Of a DNA stretch of 64,000 nt, positions 43,509 through 60,134 are shown in pieces. The stretch covers positions 107,154 through 171,153 of the forward strand of contig JBMNUB010000001.1 of the NCBI GenBank assembly GCA_050946055.1. Direction: 5' to 3'. This DNA comes from Fimadaptatus sp050946055. Lineage in GTDB: Bacteria > Bacillota > Clostridia > Christensenellales > Aristaeellaceae. How positions within the stretch are numbered: the first letter of the stretch is position 1; each line of letters starts with the position of its first letter. A program made the translations under genes and the position numbers. Under the pieces are notes generated by a model. It saw nothing but the letters and a program-made list of their open reading frames with translations, was not told the DNA's origin and did no database searches.

Positions 43509-44606
43509 TCATCCCGCCGCGCGCTCGTTTATGCGCGCGAATATCATGCGGCCGGACGCGGTCTTTAGCACCGAACTCACCGATACGCATACGCTCTGAC
43601 CTATGTGGCGGCGGCCATTCTCCACGACTATCATGGTGCCGTCGTCCATGTAGGCCACGCCCTGACCCGGCTCGCGCCCCTCGCGCGATATGCGCACAGT
43701 CAGCTCCTCGCCGGGCAGCAGCACCGGCCTTAGCGCCTCGGCAAGCTCGTTTATGTTCATTATGCCTATGCCGGTCACGCTGGCCACCTTGCTGAGGTTG
43801 AAGTCGTTTGTGACCACGCGCCCGTTCATCTCCCGCGCCAGCTTCAGCAGCTTTATGTCCACGTCGGCGGCATCTGCAAAGTCTGTATCGTCTATGCGCA
43901 GCGCGCTGCCCGCTTCCTCCTGCAGCTGCCGCACTATGTCCAGCCCGCGGCGGCCGCGGTTGCGCCTGAGCGGGTCGGGGGAATCGGCTATGCGCTGCAG
44001 TTCTTCCAGCATGAACTGCGGCAGCACCAGCGGCCCGTCGATGAACCCGGCGCGCATTATGTCCAGCACGCGCCCGTCTATCAGCACGCTGGTATCCAGC
44101 AGCTTGGGCATGTCCTTGTGCATGGCGGCGGGGGCGGGATGCGCGCGCACAAATGCATCCACTGCGGGCAGCTCGTTCCAGCGCTTGCCTATCAGCGCAT
44201 AGCCTGCCGTGCCAAGCGTTATGTATATCAGCGCGCTCAGCACCGAGCCGGTCACGCCTATGTTCAGCCCGGATATCAGCGTGGATATGAAGAAGGCTAT
44301 CGTCATGCCTATGACCGCGCCGGTCAGTCCCAGCAGCAGCTCGGGCAGGGGACGGTCGCTGGCTACATGCACCATCCAGTTTATGAAGCGCCGCAGCTGT
44401 CCGCGCAGCATGGGCTCAAGCGCGTATACCAGCGCACCGCCGCCCAGCAGCGTCAGCGAATACATCGCAAGCAGCTGATACCATAGCGTCTCATCCCATG
44501 TGAGCATGGAAAAGTGATCCATTATGTTCAGCACTACGGTGACTATGCCCGCCAGTCCCAGCGCGCCCAGCGTCGCCATTATCAATCGGTTTCTTAGCCT
44601 CACCAT
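43509..44606 (-). CDS. yacL: YacL-like membrane protein with PIN and TRAM domains
   Basis: A 365-residue protein with about four membrane helices (roughly residues 10-30, 40-60, 80-105, 112-132), a PIN nuclease-like domain (LLDTSVLIDGRVLDIMRAGF, VTNDFNLSKVA; acidic residues Asp at LLDTS and ND present) and a C-terminal TRAM RNA-binding domain (LLPGEELTVRISREGREPGQ). It is the Firmicutes PilT-N/TRAM family found next to radA and disA in Bacillus (YacL). AAGGAGG lies 3 bases before the ATG at 44606; a GTG at 44603 gives better spacing. It follows radA with a 133-base gap; disA is missing. Confidence 0.9.
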   Translation of the reverse strand: MVRLRNRLIMATLGALGLAGIVTVVLNIMDHFSMLTWDETLWYQLLAMYSLTLLGGGALVYALEPMLRGQLRRFINWMVHVASDRPLPELLLGLTGAVIGMTIAFFISTLISGLNIGVTGSVLSALIYITLGTAGYALIGKRWNELPAVDAFVRAHPAPAAMHKDMPKLLDTSVLIDGRVLDIMRAGFIDGPLVLPQFMLEELQRIADSPDPLRRNRGRRGLDIVRQLQEEAGSALRIDDTDFADAADVDIKLLKLAREMNGRVVTNDFNLSKVASVTGIGIMNINELAEALRPVLLPGEELTVRISREGREPGQGVAYMDDGTMIVVENGRRHIGQSVCVSVSSVLKTASGRMIFARINERAAG

Positions 44607-44739
44607 CGGCCTCCTTTCGCCCGGCCTTAGCCGCCTGCGCATATCGAGTAGGGTAGCGAATGCCGCCGCACGCACTGCCAATCGGTGTGCGTGCATCCGC
44701 GCACATGCATGGCAAATTGCGGTGCATGCCGCCGCGAGC

Positions 44740-46149
44740 TTACTTGTTTGCTGCGTCGCCTGCGCTGCCTCCGGGGGTGGCTAGCGCCGCGCGCAGCGCT
44801 TCGGCTATGGTCTCCACGCCGTATGCGCGCACTCCCTCGGGCAGCTTCAGCCCGCGCGCACTGCCCCTTGGCAGTATTATGCTGGTAAAGCCCAGCCGCG
44901 CGCATTCACCGACGCGGCGCTGCGCCTGACTGACCGCGCGCACTTCGCCCGCCAGCCCCACTTCGCCCATCACTACCACGTGCTCATCCACGGGTATGTT
45001 GCGCGCTGCCGAGGCTATGGCCACCATCAGCGCCAGATCGCAGGCAGGTTCGTCCAGCGACAGGCCGCCCGCTATGTTTATGTATACGTCCTGATTGTAC
45101 ATGGCAAGCCCCGCGCGCTTTTCCAATACGGCAAGCAGCAGCGCCAGCCGCCCCTGATCCACGCCCGAAGCCATGCGCCTAGGATAGCCTATCGTGGTGG
45201 GCGCGACCAGCGCCTGCACATCGACCAGCACCGGGCGCGTGCCTTCCAGCGCGCACAGCACAACCGACCCGCTCTGGCCATGGGCGCGCTGGCTCAGCAG
45301 CATCTCGGAGGGATGCGGCACTTCGACCATGCCCAGACGGCGCATCTCAAATATGCCTATCTCGTTTATGGAGCCAAAGCGGTTCTTGACCGCGCGCAGT
45401 ATGCGGTACTGATTCTGGCGCTCGCCCTCGAAGTAAAGCACGCAGTCCACCATGTGCTCCAGCACGCGCGGCCCGGCTATCGCGCCCTCCTTGGTCACGT
45501 GGCCCACTATGAATATGGAGCAGCCGTCCGACTTGGCCGCGCGCATGAGCAGCGCCGCCGATTCGCGCACCTGCGGCACGGAGCCGGGCGCGCTGGCCAT
45601 GTCGGGGCGGTACATGGTCTGTATCGAGTCCACGACCACAAAGTCGGGTCGAAGGCGCTGCATCTGATCCATGACATTGCTGATGTCGTTTTCGGCCAGC
45701 ATCATGAGGCTGCCCAATTCCAGCTCCAGCCGCTGCGCGCGCAGCTTTATCTGGCGCGCGGACTCCTCGCCCGATACGTACAGCACGCTAAGCCCTGTCC
45801 CGGCAAGGTGCGCCGCTACCTGCAAGAGCAGAGTGGACTTGCCTATGCCCGGCTCGCCGCCCACAAGCGTCATGGAACCCGGCACTATCCCGCCGCCCAG
45901 CACGCGATCCAGTTCGCCCACGCCGCTCTTTACGCGCGGGTCCTCGCGCTCCTCTATGTCGCTAAGGCGCACAGGCTCGGCACCGCTGCCGCGCGCCTGC
46001 TTGAGCTTCCTCTCGGGCGCTTCGGCCTGCGCTTCCATGGGGGTCTCAACCAGCGTGTTCCATTGATTGCAGCCGGGGCATTTGCCCAGCCAGCGCGCCG
46101 TCTCATATCCACATTCCTGACATATATATCGCGTCTTGAGTTTTGCCAT
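44740..46149 (-). CDS. radA: RadA DNA repair/recombination ATPase
   Basis: A 469-residue RecA-like protein that drives branch migration in recombination. Domains: N-terminal C4 zinc finger (CQECGYETARWLGKCPGC), RecA core with Walker A GEPGIGKST, Walker B FVVVDSIQT and the diagnostic KNRFGS motif, and a C-terminal Lon-protease-like domain (GGLSLDEPACDLALMVAIAS) without proteolytic function. The length is typical. It sits before yacL on the same strand, the common clpC-radA-(disA)-yacL order, but here clpC is 11 kb away on the other strand. Confidence 0.97.
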   Translation of the reverse strand: MAKLKTRYICQECGYETARWLGKCPGCNQWNTLVETPMEAQAEAPERKLKQARGSGAEPVRLSDIEEREDPRVKSGVGELDRVLGGGIVPGSMTLVGGEPGIGKSTLLLQVAAHLAGTGLSVLYVSGEESARQIKLRAQRLELELGSLMMLAENDISNVMDQMQRLRPDFVVVDSIQTMYRPDMASAPGSVPQVRESAALLMRAAKSDGCSIFIVGHVTKEGAIAGPRVLEHMVDCVLYFEGERQNQYRILRAVKNRFGSINEIGIFEMRRLGMVEVPHPSEMLLSQRAHGQSGSVVLCALEGTRPVLVDVQALVAPTTIGYPRRMASGVDQGRLALLLAVLEKRAGLAMYNQDVYINIAGGLSLDEPACDLALMVAIASAARNIPVDEHVVVMGEVGLAGEVRAVSQAQRRVGECARLGFTSIILPRGSARGLKLPEGVRAYGVETIAEALRAALATPGGSAGDAANK

Positions 46150-46600
46150 CTATTCCTCCAAGGTGTCGTTTTTCATATTATAGCATGCGCAGCGCCGCAT
46201 TTCCAGAATATTTGCGCGCGCCAAGGCCGAGCGCACGATGCAGGCGCTTATGCGGACAGGGCGTAAAGCCATTGCGCCGCAGCCGGTCGAGCATGGCGCT
46301 GCTCATGCCATAATGCACATCGTGCGGGATGGGCAAGGGCCATGTGAGGCAGGGCGCGGACGGGGGCAGATGCTGATATGCCAATGCTGCCGCACAGCAG
46401 CCTTGCGCATGAGTTATGGCGCGGCCTGCGTGCATGCGGCGCAAGGCGTTGTTTGAAGCGCTGAAGTGAGTGCGCACATGTGCAGCCTGCGCGCGGTAAA
46501 TGCGTGCATATCCGCACATATTTTGCGCGCAGGCCATGCCCGCATGAGCCTGACAAGGCTCTGACAATAAAAAGTTGCCAATATTTCATTTGTTGGGAAC
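46150..46600. other. Gap upstream of radA
   Basis: Divergent intergenic region with no supported ORF and no tandem repeat that I can see. The radA promoter should lie near 46180-46200, where tattatagc on the plus strand reads as TATAAT on the minus strand. Confidence 0.4.
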
Positions 46601-46630
46601 TTGTACGCGCGGATTACGTCAATGTATAAT
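46601..46630 (+). promoter_or_regulatory. Promoter of the degenerate phosphoesterase gene
   Basis: TTGTAC and TATAAT with an 18-base spacer, 42 bases before the start codon. Confidence 0.65.
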
Positions 46631-46672
46631 ATAGAACATGAGTACATATGCCGCAAGCTGCGGAGGAGAATA

Positions 46673-47785
46673 ATGCGCAATACCGATCAGAAGAACATAA
46701 TCAAGCCCAAGCGCGCCGTCAAGCGCCCGCTGCGCGACAGGATAAGGTTCGGCAGATGGCAGCTGGCAGCGCTGATACTGATAGCGGTGACCGCGATATG
46801 CTGGACGCTCATAGCCATGGGCAATGGGCGCATAAGCACGGTCACGCGCACGCTGTCCATACCCGGATTGCCCTCTGACCTTGAGGGCTACACCATAGTC
46901 CAGCTCAGCGACCTGAACGGCGCGCGCTTTGGCGACCGGCAGGAAAAGCTGGTAAAGGCTGTGTCCGCGGTGGACTACGACGCCATATGCATGACCGGCG
47001 ACATGGTGGGCGCGGGCGGCGATGCCCAGCCGCTGTATGAGCTGATAGATGGCCTTTCCACCACAAAGCCCATACTGTTCATAACCGGCGACGGCGATCC
47101 GGCTCCCATAAGGGCTGAGCCGGATGCAAACGGCTCCATGTATGCCGAATACATAGAGCAGCTGCGCGCGCACGGCGCCATATATCTGGACAGCCCGCAC
47201 CTTATCGAGGTGGGCAATGCAAACATATGGTTCTCGTCGGCGCTGCACCTGAATGTGAACACAGAGGATTACCTGAGCCAGGCACAGGCGCTCTATGACG
47301 CGGCGCTTGCTTCGGGCGCTGCCGGTGCCGAGGCATACAGGCTCAGCTGCGCCCAACAGCTGGACAAGGCCGCGCAGACCATGCAGTCCACCGATCTGCA
47401 CATAGCGCTGAGCCATGTGCCGCTGTCGGACGAGTTCGTGCGTTCCATGCAGTACGCCGAGGGCGCGATGTCGGCGGACTCCGAATACGATTCGCGCTCC
47501 GGGCAGTATCTGCGGCTGATAGACCTAGCACTGTGCGGTCACTACGTGGGCGGACAGTGGCGCATGCCCTTCGTGGGCGCGCTGTACGTGCCGGACGAGC
47601 GCCTGCCGCGCGGCGGCTGGCTGCCCGAACAGTCGCAGGTGTCCGGGCTGCGCCGCTCAAACTCGGTGTACATATATACTAGCGCGGGTCTGGGCGCTTC
47701 GTGTGCGTATGATCTGCCGCCGTTTAGACTGTTCAATACGCCGGAGATGGTCGTGATAAAGCTCACGGCACAGTTGGGCGTGTGA
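46673..47785 (+). CDS. Membrane-anchored calcineurin-like protein with degraded active site
   Basis: A 370-residue protein: basic N-terminus, one membrane helix (about residues 30-50), then a YkuE/YaeI-like metallophosphoesterase fold outside the cell (IPGLPSDLEGYTIVQLSDLN). Metal-ligand positions are altered: DxH reads D80-L-N82, GD110 is kept, GNH(D/E) reads G139-D-G-D142, His248 is kept, and GHTHGGQ reads GHYVGGQ (His290 kept, second His lost). At least three ligands are thus changed, so catalysis is doubtful. GGAGG lies 6 bases before the ATG. It might be a binding protein or use a different metal set. Confidence 0.82.
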   Translation: MRNTDQKNIIKPKRAVKRPLRDRIRFGRWQLAALILIAVTAICWTLIAMGNGRISTVTRTLSIPGLPSDLEGYTIVQLSDLNGARFGDRQEKLVKAVSAVDYDAICMTGDMVGAGGDAQPLYELIDGLSTTKPILFITGDGDPAPIRAEPDANGSMYAEYIEQLRAHGAIYLDSPHLIEVGNANIWFSSALHLNVNTEDYLSQAQALYDAALASGAAGAEAYRLSCAQQLDKAAQTMQSTDLHIALSHVPLSDEFVRSMQYAEGAMSADSEYDSRSGQYLRLIDLALCGHYVGGQWRMPFVGALYVPDERLPRGGWLPEQSQVSGLRRSNSVYIYTSAGLGASCAYDLPPFRLFNTPEMVVIKLTAQLGV

Positions 47786-47829
47786 CGGTCGCTTATGATG
47801 GGACCATGTTTTACGCAATTATTGCGAAA

Positions 47830-47862
47830 TTGACACGCTAATGTTGCGAAAAGTGGTATAAT
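47830..47862 (+). promoter_or_regulatory. Extended -10 promoter of the matrixin-like gene
   Basis: TGGTATAAT is an extended -10. TTGACA lies 21 bases further up, too far for a standard -35, so the extended -10 probably carries recognition. Confidence 0.6.
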
Positions 47863-47938
47863 ATATGCAGCTAAACGCTGTGAATCACGGCTCGCGCATA
47901 CCGGGCGCGCGGGTCAGCATGTCATGAGGAGGATAATG

Positions 47939-49747
47939 ATGCGCAAGGCAAACTCTCTGTTTAAGCTCCTGACGCTGGTGGCGCTGCTTGTGGGCGCGCT
48001 GATGATGTCGGGGGCGGCGCTGGCCGACGATGGGATAGAGTGTGCGGAGTTCGTGCTGTATGTGGACGGCGAAGGCTCGGCTTCCAACTACGCGGTCTCG
48101 TCGTCCGGCGGATATGTGCTGAATGACTACATGCTCATAGACAGCATGTCGTTTGCGATAAACCCGACCTGCTCCAATACCGACCTGTCCAGCTCTGAGA
48201 TAGTCAGCGCCATGGAAAGCGGCATGCGCGAGTGGAACAGCCATCTGGCCAGACCGCTGTTCAGCATGAGCAACTATGTGGACACTGGCGCACATGCGAG
48301 CAAGAAGAACGACGGCGTGAACGCGATATCGTTTGCCGAACTTGCCTCGGATGTGCTGGCCGTGACCAAGACGTATTACAACACCAAGTACCCGCTGCCC
48401 GAGGGATATCCCGCCAAGTACGCGGCGGTGGAGTCCGACATAACCTTCAATACCAAGTACGTAAATTGGACAAACGTCGATAAGAACCCCAGCGGCATGG
48501 ACTTGCAGAGTCTGGCCACGCATGAGCTGGGCCACGCGCTGGGTCTGGGCGATGTGTATGGAAGCCAGTATTCCTATGTGACCATGTACGCCTATGGCGT
48601 GTCGGGCGACAAGGGAGCGCGTTCGCTGGCTGAGCCCGACCTCAAGGGCCTGAGCAAGTTCTACGATGTGCCGGGCTATGGCGGCCCCGGTCCGCTGCCC
48701 ACGCTCACGCCCGCGCCCACTATAGCGCCCACGCCCACGCCCACGTCTGCGCTTACCGCTACCGTGACTACGACCAGCGGCGGACTCAACATGCGCGCAG
48801 AGCCGGACAAGAACGGCGCATGGGTTGCGACCCTGCCGCGCCTTGCCAAGGTCACTGTGCTGGATCGCGGAAGTGAGTGGAGCAAGGTACAGTATGGCGA
48901 CAAGATAGGCTATGTCATGAGCAGATACCTGACATTTGACCAGCCCATCGACCCCAGCGTAACGCCTACGCCCACGCCGCCCGAGCGCTATGCCTACGTA
49001 AACGCTTCCACCAGCCTGAACATGCGCGAAGCACCTGAGTCCAATGCGGGCATTGTGACGCGCATACCCTCGGGCAAGCAGGTCAGGGTGCTTGGCTACG
49101 ACTCCGAGTGGAGCCATGTGCAGTACGGAGTATACACCGGCTATGTGGCCACGCGCTATCTTACCTTTATGGATGGCCAGACCCCTGAACCCAGCGCCAC
49201 GCCCGAGCCGGGCGTGACCGCTACGCCCGAGCCGCCGTCCCGCGAGGCCATAGTTAACACTACCACGCGCCTCAACATGCGCTCCGATCCGAACATGAAC
49301 GGCGACATATTGGTGAGGATACCGGCGCGCGCCACCGTTAAGGTGGTAGGCACTGCCTCCGAGTGGAGCAAGATAGTGTATGGCGGCCAGACAGGCTATG
49401 TAATGACCCGCTATCTGCTGTTCAAGGACGAGCCGACCGATGCGCCCACCGCACAGCCCTCTGCTCAGCCCTCCGGGTGCCCTTCGGATGAGCCTACGGC
49501 CAAGCCCACCGCCGAGCCGACCGCCGAGCCGACTTCCGGCAGCGGCGCTAAGGACGATTACCGCACGGTCACGCTGTCGGGCAGCGCGCGCAAGCTCAAT
49601 GTGCGTCAGACCGCGGCGGGCGATGCCGAGGTGATTGCGCAGGTCTACAACGGCGAGCGCGTGCGCGTGCTGGCCGAGGAAGGCATCTGGAGCAAGATAG
49701 AGTTTGACGGCAATACCGGTTATGTAAAGAGCGAGTACCTCAAGTGA
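47939..49747 (+). CDS. Secreted matrixin-like zinc protease with four bacterial SH3 domains
   Basis: A 602-residue secreted protein. A signal peptide (to about residue 29) precedes a metalloprotease domain with HELGHALGLGD at 195-205: the first two zinc His and catalytic Glu are standard, and the third ligand would be Asp in place of His, as in some M10-related and snapalysin-like enzymes. Pro/Thr linkers (PTPTPTP-type) separate four SH3b domains (near residues 258-312, 336-390, 416-470 and 530-600), each with LNMR or LNVR and a GYV segment, which usually bind peptidoglycan. AGGAGG lies 6 bases before the chosen ATG. A role in wall-associated proteolysis is inferred. Confidence 0.88.
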   Translation: MRKANSLFKLLTLVALLVGALMMSGAALADDGIECAEFVLYVDGEGSASNYAVSSSGGYVLNDYMLIDSMSFAINPTCSNTDLSSSEIVSAMESGMREWNSHLARPLFSMSNYVDTGAHASKKNDGVNAISFAELASDVLAVTKTYYNTKYPLPEGYPAKYAAVESDITFNTKYVNWTNVDKNPSGMDLQSLATHELGHALGLGDVYGSQYSYVTMYAYGVSGDKGARSLAEPDLKGLSKFYDVPGYGGPGPLPTLTPAPTIAPTPTPTSALTATVTTTSGGLNMRAEPDKNGAWVATLPRLAKVTVLDRGSEWSKVQYGDKIGYVMSRYLTFDQPIDPSVTPTPTPPERYAYVNASTSLNMREAPESNAGIVTRIPSGKQVRVLGYDSEWSHVQYGVYTGYVATRYLTFMDGQTPEPSATPEPGVTATPEPPSREAIVNTTTRLNMRSDPNMNGDILVRIPARATVKVVGTASEWSKIVYGGQTGYVMTRYLLFKDEPTDAPTAQPSAQPSGCPSDEPTAKPTAEPTAEPTSGSGAKDDYRTVTLSGSARKLNVRQTAAGDAEVIAQVYNGERVRVLAEEGIWSKIEFDGNTGYVKSEYLK

Positions 49748-49783
49748 TGAGCTTTAAGTCCGCATGCCAGCGGACGCGACCCA

Positions 49784-49825
49784 GACGACCGCCTCTCGAT
49801 AGCGACGAGGGGCGGTCGTCTTTTA
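49784..49825 (+). terminator. Terminator of the matrixin-like gene
   Basis: GACGACCGCC pairs perfectly with GGCGGTCGTC and is followed by TTTTATCC. Confidence 0.92.
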
Positions 49826-49866
49826 TCCGTGAGGAATCGCGCGGACAAGTGCGGCGGCGCAGGCGA

Positions 49867-50071
49867 CGCTCGCGCTGTCAACGCGGCAGCGTGCATGCGC
49901 GGCATGTTTGCGGCAAGCACAGCGGCACTCTCACTGTCAACGCGGCAGCGTGCATGCGCGGCATGGTTGCGGCAAGCACAGCAGCACTCGCGCTGTCAAC
50001 TCGGTAGCGTGCATGCGCGGCATGTTTGCGGCAAGCACAGCGGCACTCGCGCTGTCAACGCGGCAGCGGCG
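49867..50071. repeat. Tandem repeat, 59-bp unit, about 3.5 copies
   Basis: ctgtcaacgcggcagcg recurs at 49875, 49934, 49993 and 50052 with ggcatgtttgcggcaagcac between; the period is exactly 59 bp with few mismatches. The gap 49826-50162 holds nothing else I can identify. Confidence 0.92.
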
Positions 50072-50162
50072 GGACAAGCGCGGCTTGCCATCGGCATGGC
50101 ACGCTGTGCGATGCTTTGTGCAAATGCGGGCTGCGTGCTGTGGGCCGGAGCGCATGGTGCCA

Positions 50163-50191
50163 TTGACATTCGCGCGCGGGCATGTCATAAT
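50163..50191 (+). promoter_or_regulatory. Promoter of the PP2C gene
   Basis: TTGACA and CATAAT with a 17-base spacer, about 43 bases before the start codon. Confidence 0.75.
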
Positions 50192-50233
50192 GAACATAAC
50201 CGGCTCTCTTATGAGCCTTAGGGGGCGAGCGCT

Positions 50234-50965
50234 ATGGATATGGAGGCTCTGGTGCGCAGGGGCAGGAACAAGGAGCGCTGCGAGGACAGATGTCTTATAG
50301 GGCGGACTGTGCTTTGTGAGATAGACGGGCGCAGCGGCATGGAGCCGCCGCTGATAGCGGCGGTCGCGGACGGCGTGGGCGGCAACCGGCTGGGCGACAT
50401 GGCGGCGGGCTATGTGCTGCAGCAGCTGGCGGTTGAGGATGCGTCCAGGCTCACAAGCGCTGGCGATGTGCGCGACATGATAGTCCGGCTCAATGATGAG
50501 CTGATTGCGCTGGCGCGTGGCATAGCGGGCGCGCGCAACATGGCTGCGACGCTCAGCGGCGTGGTCATAAACGGCAATGGCGGCTGGCTGTTCCACGCGG
50601 GCAATACGCGCGTCTATGCCGTGGAGGGCGCGCACATAAGGCAGCTCACGCACGACCACACCACTTACGCATGGCTGATGCAGGCCGGGCGCGAGGACGA
50701 GGCGCGCCTGTGCAACCGCAGCGAGATAACCTGCTGCCTGGGCAACGGCAATCCCGCTCAGCTCAAGCAGCTGGAGGTATTGCCGCTGCAGAGCTTTACG
50801 GCGCTGCTTATGACCTCGGACGGCATACACGACACGCTGCGCGACGAGCAGATAGAGTCGGTGCTAAACCGCGCCGCATCGCCCGAGGAGGCATGCAGGC
50901 TGCTCTGCGATACCGCGCAGATGCTGGGCGGGCGCGATGACATGACGGCCATGCTGCTGTACTGA
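50234..50965 (+). CDS. PP2C-family serine/threonine phosphatase
   Basis: A 243-residue phosphatase. Motifs: VADGVGGNRLGDMAA (metal Asp and DGxGG), AGNTRVYAVEG, LLMTSDGIHDTL and the terminal GGRDDMTAMLL with metal Asp pair. The N-terminal RGRNKERCEDRC resembles the R-x-N-E-D start of the family with Glu/Asp present. The usual partner kinase PrkC is not adjacent. AGGGGG lies about 9 bases upstream. It has its own promoter. Targets may be wall or ribosome-linked phosphoproteins, as for other PP2Cs, but none is shown here. Confidence 0.92.
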   Translation: MDMEALVRRGRNKERCEDRCLIGRTVLCEIDGRSGMEPPLIAAVADGVGGNRLGDMAAGYVLQQLAVEDASRLTSAGDVRDMIVRLNDELIALARGIAGARNMAATLSGVVINGNGGWLFHAGNTRVYAVEGAHIRQLTHDHTTYAWLMQAGREDEARLCNRSEITCCLGNGNPAQLKQLEVLPLQSFTALLMTSDGIHDTLRDEQIESVLNRAASPEEACRLLCDTAQMLGGRDDMTAMLLY

Positions 50966-51143
50966 CAGGGCGGTCATGCTGTGCGCACAGTTCATATGCG
51001 CTATATGGCGGCGAATGGCGGCCGGCGTTCATGCTGCGCGGCCGTTTGGCTGGCGGCGGCAGGGCATGCTCTGCAAGCGCTCGATGCAATTCATATAAAA
51101 CCGGCCTTCCGGGCAAATTAATGCCGACGGGAGGTCGTTTTTT

Positions 51144-52118
51144 ATGAGGAAGATGTTAATACCAATTACGGCGCTGCTGCTGTGCGCGCTGCTGGCGGGC
51201 TGCTTCGCCAGCGAACCGCGTCCGCAGGCTTCGCCTGAACCGGAGGCTGATACCTATGCCGGACGCCCTGAGTTCAAGACGGACAAGCTGGATGAAGCAA
51301 ATCCCATGCTAAAGGTGTACGACGTAAAGCGGGAAAAGCTTATGGACATGCGCCTTGAGGAGTATCTGGAGGGCGTGCTGGCAGGCGAGATGCCCGGCGA
51401 TTGGCCGATAGAGGCGCTAAAGGCGCAGGCGATACTGGCGCGCACGTTCGTATGCAAGTTCATAGACGAAAAGCAGTCCCGCTATGAGGGCGCGGACATA
51501 TCCACCGACATACGCGAGGCACAGGCGTATTCGCACGAGGGCATTACCGATGCGATACGCCGCGCCGTGAGCGATACGCGGGGCGAGATCATGGTCTGGC
51601 AGGGCGAATTGCCATATGCATGGTTCTATGCGCACGGCGGCGGCAAGACCGCGCTGGCACGCGAGGGGCTGGAGTTCGCGGGCGATGAGCCGGGCTATAC
51701 TCAGGTCGTGGATTCGCGCGACAGCGACGAAGCGCCCGAGGACGTAAAGAGCTGGTCGTGCAGCTTCAGCAAGGACGAGCTGGTAGAAGCCGCGCGCAAG
51801 GCGGGCACCAAGATAAGCGATGTGAGCAGCGTCAAGATAGGCAGGCGCGGCCCCAGCGGACGCGCGCTTACGTTGGACATGGACGGCGTTGAGGTGAGCG
51901 CGCCCGAACTGCGCATAGCGCTGGGGTCGGAGAAGATGAAGTCCACGCTGCTTAGCGAGTGCAGCTTTTCGGACGGCAGGCTGCGCATGAGCGGCACGGG
52001 CTATGGTCACGGCGTGGGCATGTCGCAGTGGGGCGCGTATGCGCTGGCCAAGGAGGGCATGTCGGCGCAGGAGATAGTGGAGTACTACTTCAAGGACGTG
52101 GAGATAGCAAGCCTGTGA
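51144..52118 (+). CDS. SpoIID/LytB-domain lipoprotein
   Basis: A 324-residue protein with a lipoprotein signal (LLAGC, Cys about 19) and a SpoIID domain: MRLEEYLEGVLAGEMPGDWP, EALKAQAILARTFVCK, ISTDIREAQAYSHEG and a C-terminal GTGYGHGVGMSQWGAYALAK. SpoIID is a lytic transglycosylase that cleaves peptidoglycan during engulfment; members outside sporulation also exist. Conserved Glu in EMPGDWP corresponds to the catalytic residue of the family. GGGAGG lies about 9 bases upstream. It is a single-gene unit with a terminator. Whether it is SpoIID itself or a paralogue cannot be settled here. Confidence 0.88.
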   Translation: MRKMLIPITALLLCALLAGCFASEPRPQASPEPEADTYAGRPEFKTDKLDEANPMLKVYDVKREKLMDMRLEEYLEGVLAGEMPGDWPIEALKAQAILARTFVCKFIDEKQSRYEGADISTDIREAQAYSHEGITDAIRRAVSDTRGEIMVWQGELPYAWFYAHGGGKTALAREGLEFAGDEPGYTQVVDSRDSDEAPEDVKSWSCSFSKDELVEAARKAGTKISDVSSVKIGRRGPSGRALTLDMDGVEVSAPELRIALGSEKMKSTLLSECSFSDGRLRMSGTGYGHGVGMSQWGAYALAKEGMSAQEIVEYYFKDVEIASL

Positions 52119-52181
52119 TTTTATCATAAGGACTATGCGCGCGTGTCCAGCCGCTTGCGCGGCACAAAAACGCTTGACGAA

Positions 52182-52220
52182 GCATCCGATCATGGCGCAG
52201 TGCCGGAGCGGATGCTTTTT
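52182..52220 (+). terminator. Terminator of the SpoIID-like gene
   Basis: GCATCCG pairs with CGGATGC around a 20-base loop and is followed by TTTTT. Confidence 0.85.
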
Positions 52221-52493
52221 GCGGCTGTTTGGCGGACTTTGTCGAAATTGGAGCGCGGACGTTGCGCATATGTAGCATGAAGCGGCGGCTGACAGAAATT
52301 ACTCGGTATAAACATGCGCATAAATGCATAATACTTGCGCGCCGAACGGCAACGGGCGCGTGTCCTGAGTCAAAATTATGCGGTTAATACAAAATTTACG
52401 CGACTAAAGTGCAAATCATTCGGCGCAAATCTCATTTGTGACATAAAAAAAGACCCCGGCGCCGCGCAGACGTGAGAATTAACAAAAAGCTCA

Positions 52494-52522
52494 TTGACAA
52501 AGCTGGACAACGTTGATAACAT
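52494..52522 (+). promoter_or_regulatory. Promoter of rpoBC
   Basis: TTGACA and TAACAT with a 17-base spacer; predicted start near 52529. This leaves a leader of about 230 nucleotides before rpoB. No ribosomal protein gene (rplL) lies upstream. Confidence 0.75.
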
Positions 52523-52528
52523 AGTAAA

Positions 52529-52758
52529 TTGCATTAGTGTGGATTTCCTGCCGCTATCCCGGGCACGCTCACACTGCATGCTCAGGCGCATATGTATTCT
52601 ACAACGAATGCGCCGAATATGCAATAAGCAAATGCAAATTTTTTGCCGCGTGAAGCATGTTTTTGCCACGAATGTGCTTTGCCGGTTCAAAAAAGCGCGG
52701 GAAGGGCGCGGGGCCGCCTCCGATTGGCAGATCAACGCATTTAGGGGTGATTGCATTT
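52529..52758 (+). other. Long untranslated leader of rpoB
   Basis: About 230 bases with no ORF that has a ribosome site. It includes an A/T-rich block (gcaaattttttgccg), a GC-rich block (gcgcgggaagggcgcggggc) and the near-repeat ttttttgcc/tttttgcc. No known leader motif is recognised. Confidence 0.45.
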
Positions 52759-56445
<3,687 letters not shown>

Positions 56446-56566
56446 CCGGAGGCGCGCCGCGCGGCGCGCAGCCGATGCGTCACGAGTTGGTTAGGCACGC
56501 GGCGCGCGCGGCTTCTGTGAGCTGAGCGCGCCCGCGCCGGTCAGATTGTAGAAGGGAGAGACCCTT

Positions 56567-60115
<3,549 letters not shown>

Positions 60116-60134
60116 TAGCCAATGGTCTTTTCAA

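Noticed and set aside
49867..50071. CRISPR array
   Set aside because: The repeats are directly adjacent with no unique spacers, the unit is 59 bp, and no cas genes are nearby; the same holds for the 33-, 67-, 73-, 98- and 116-bp arrays.
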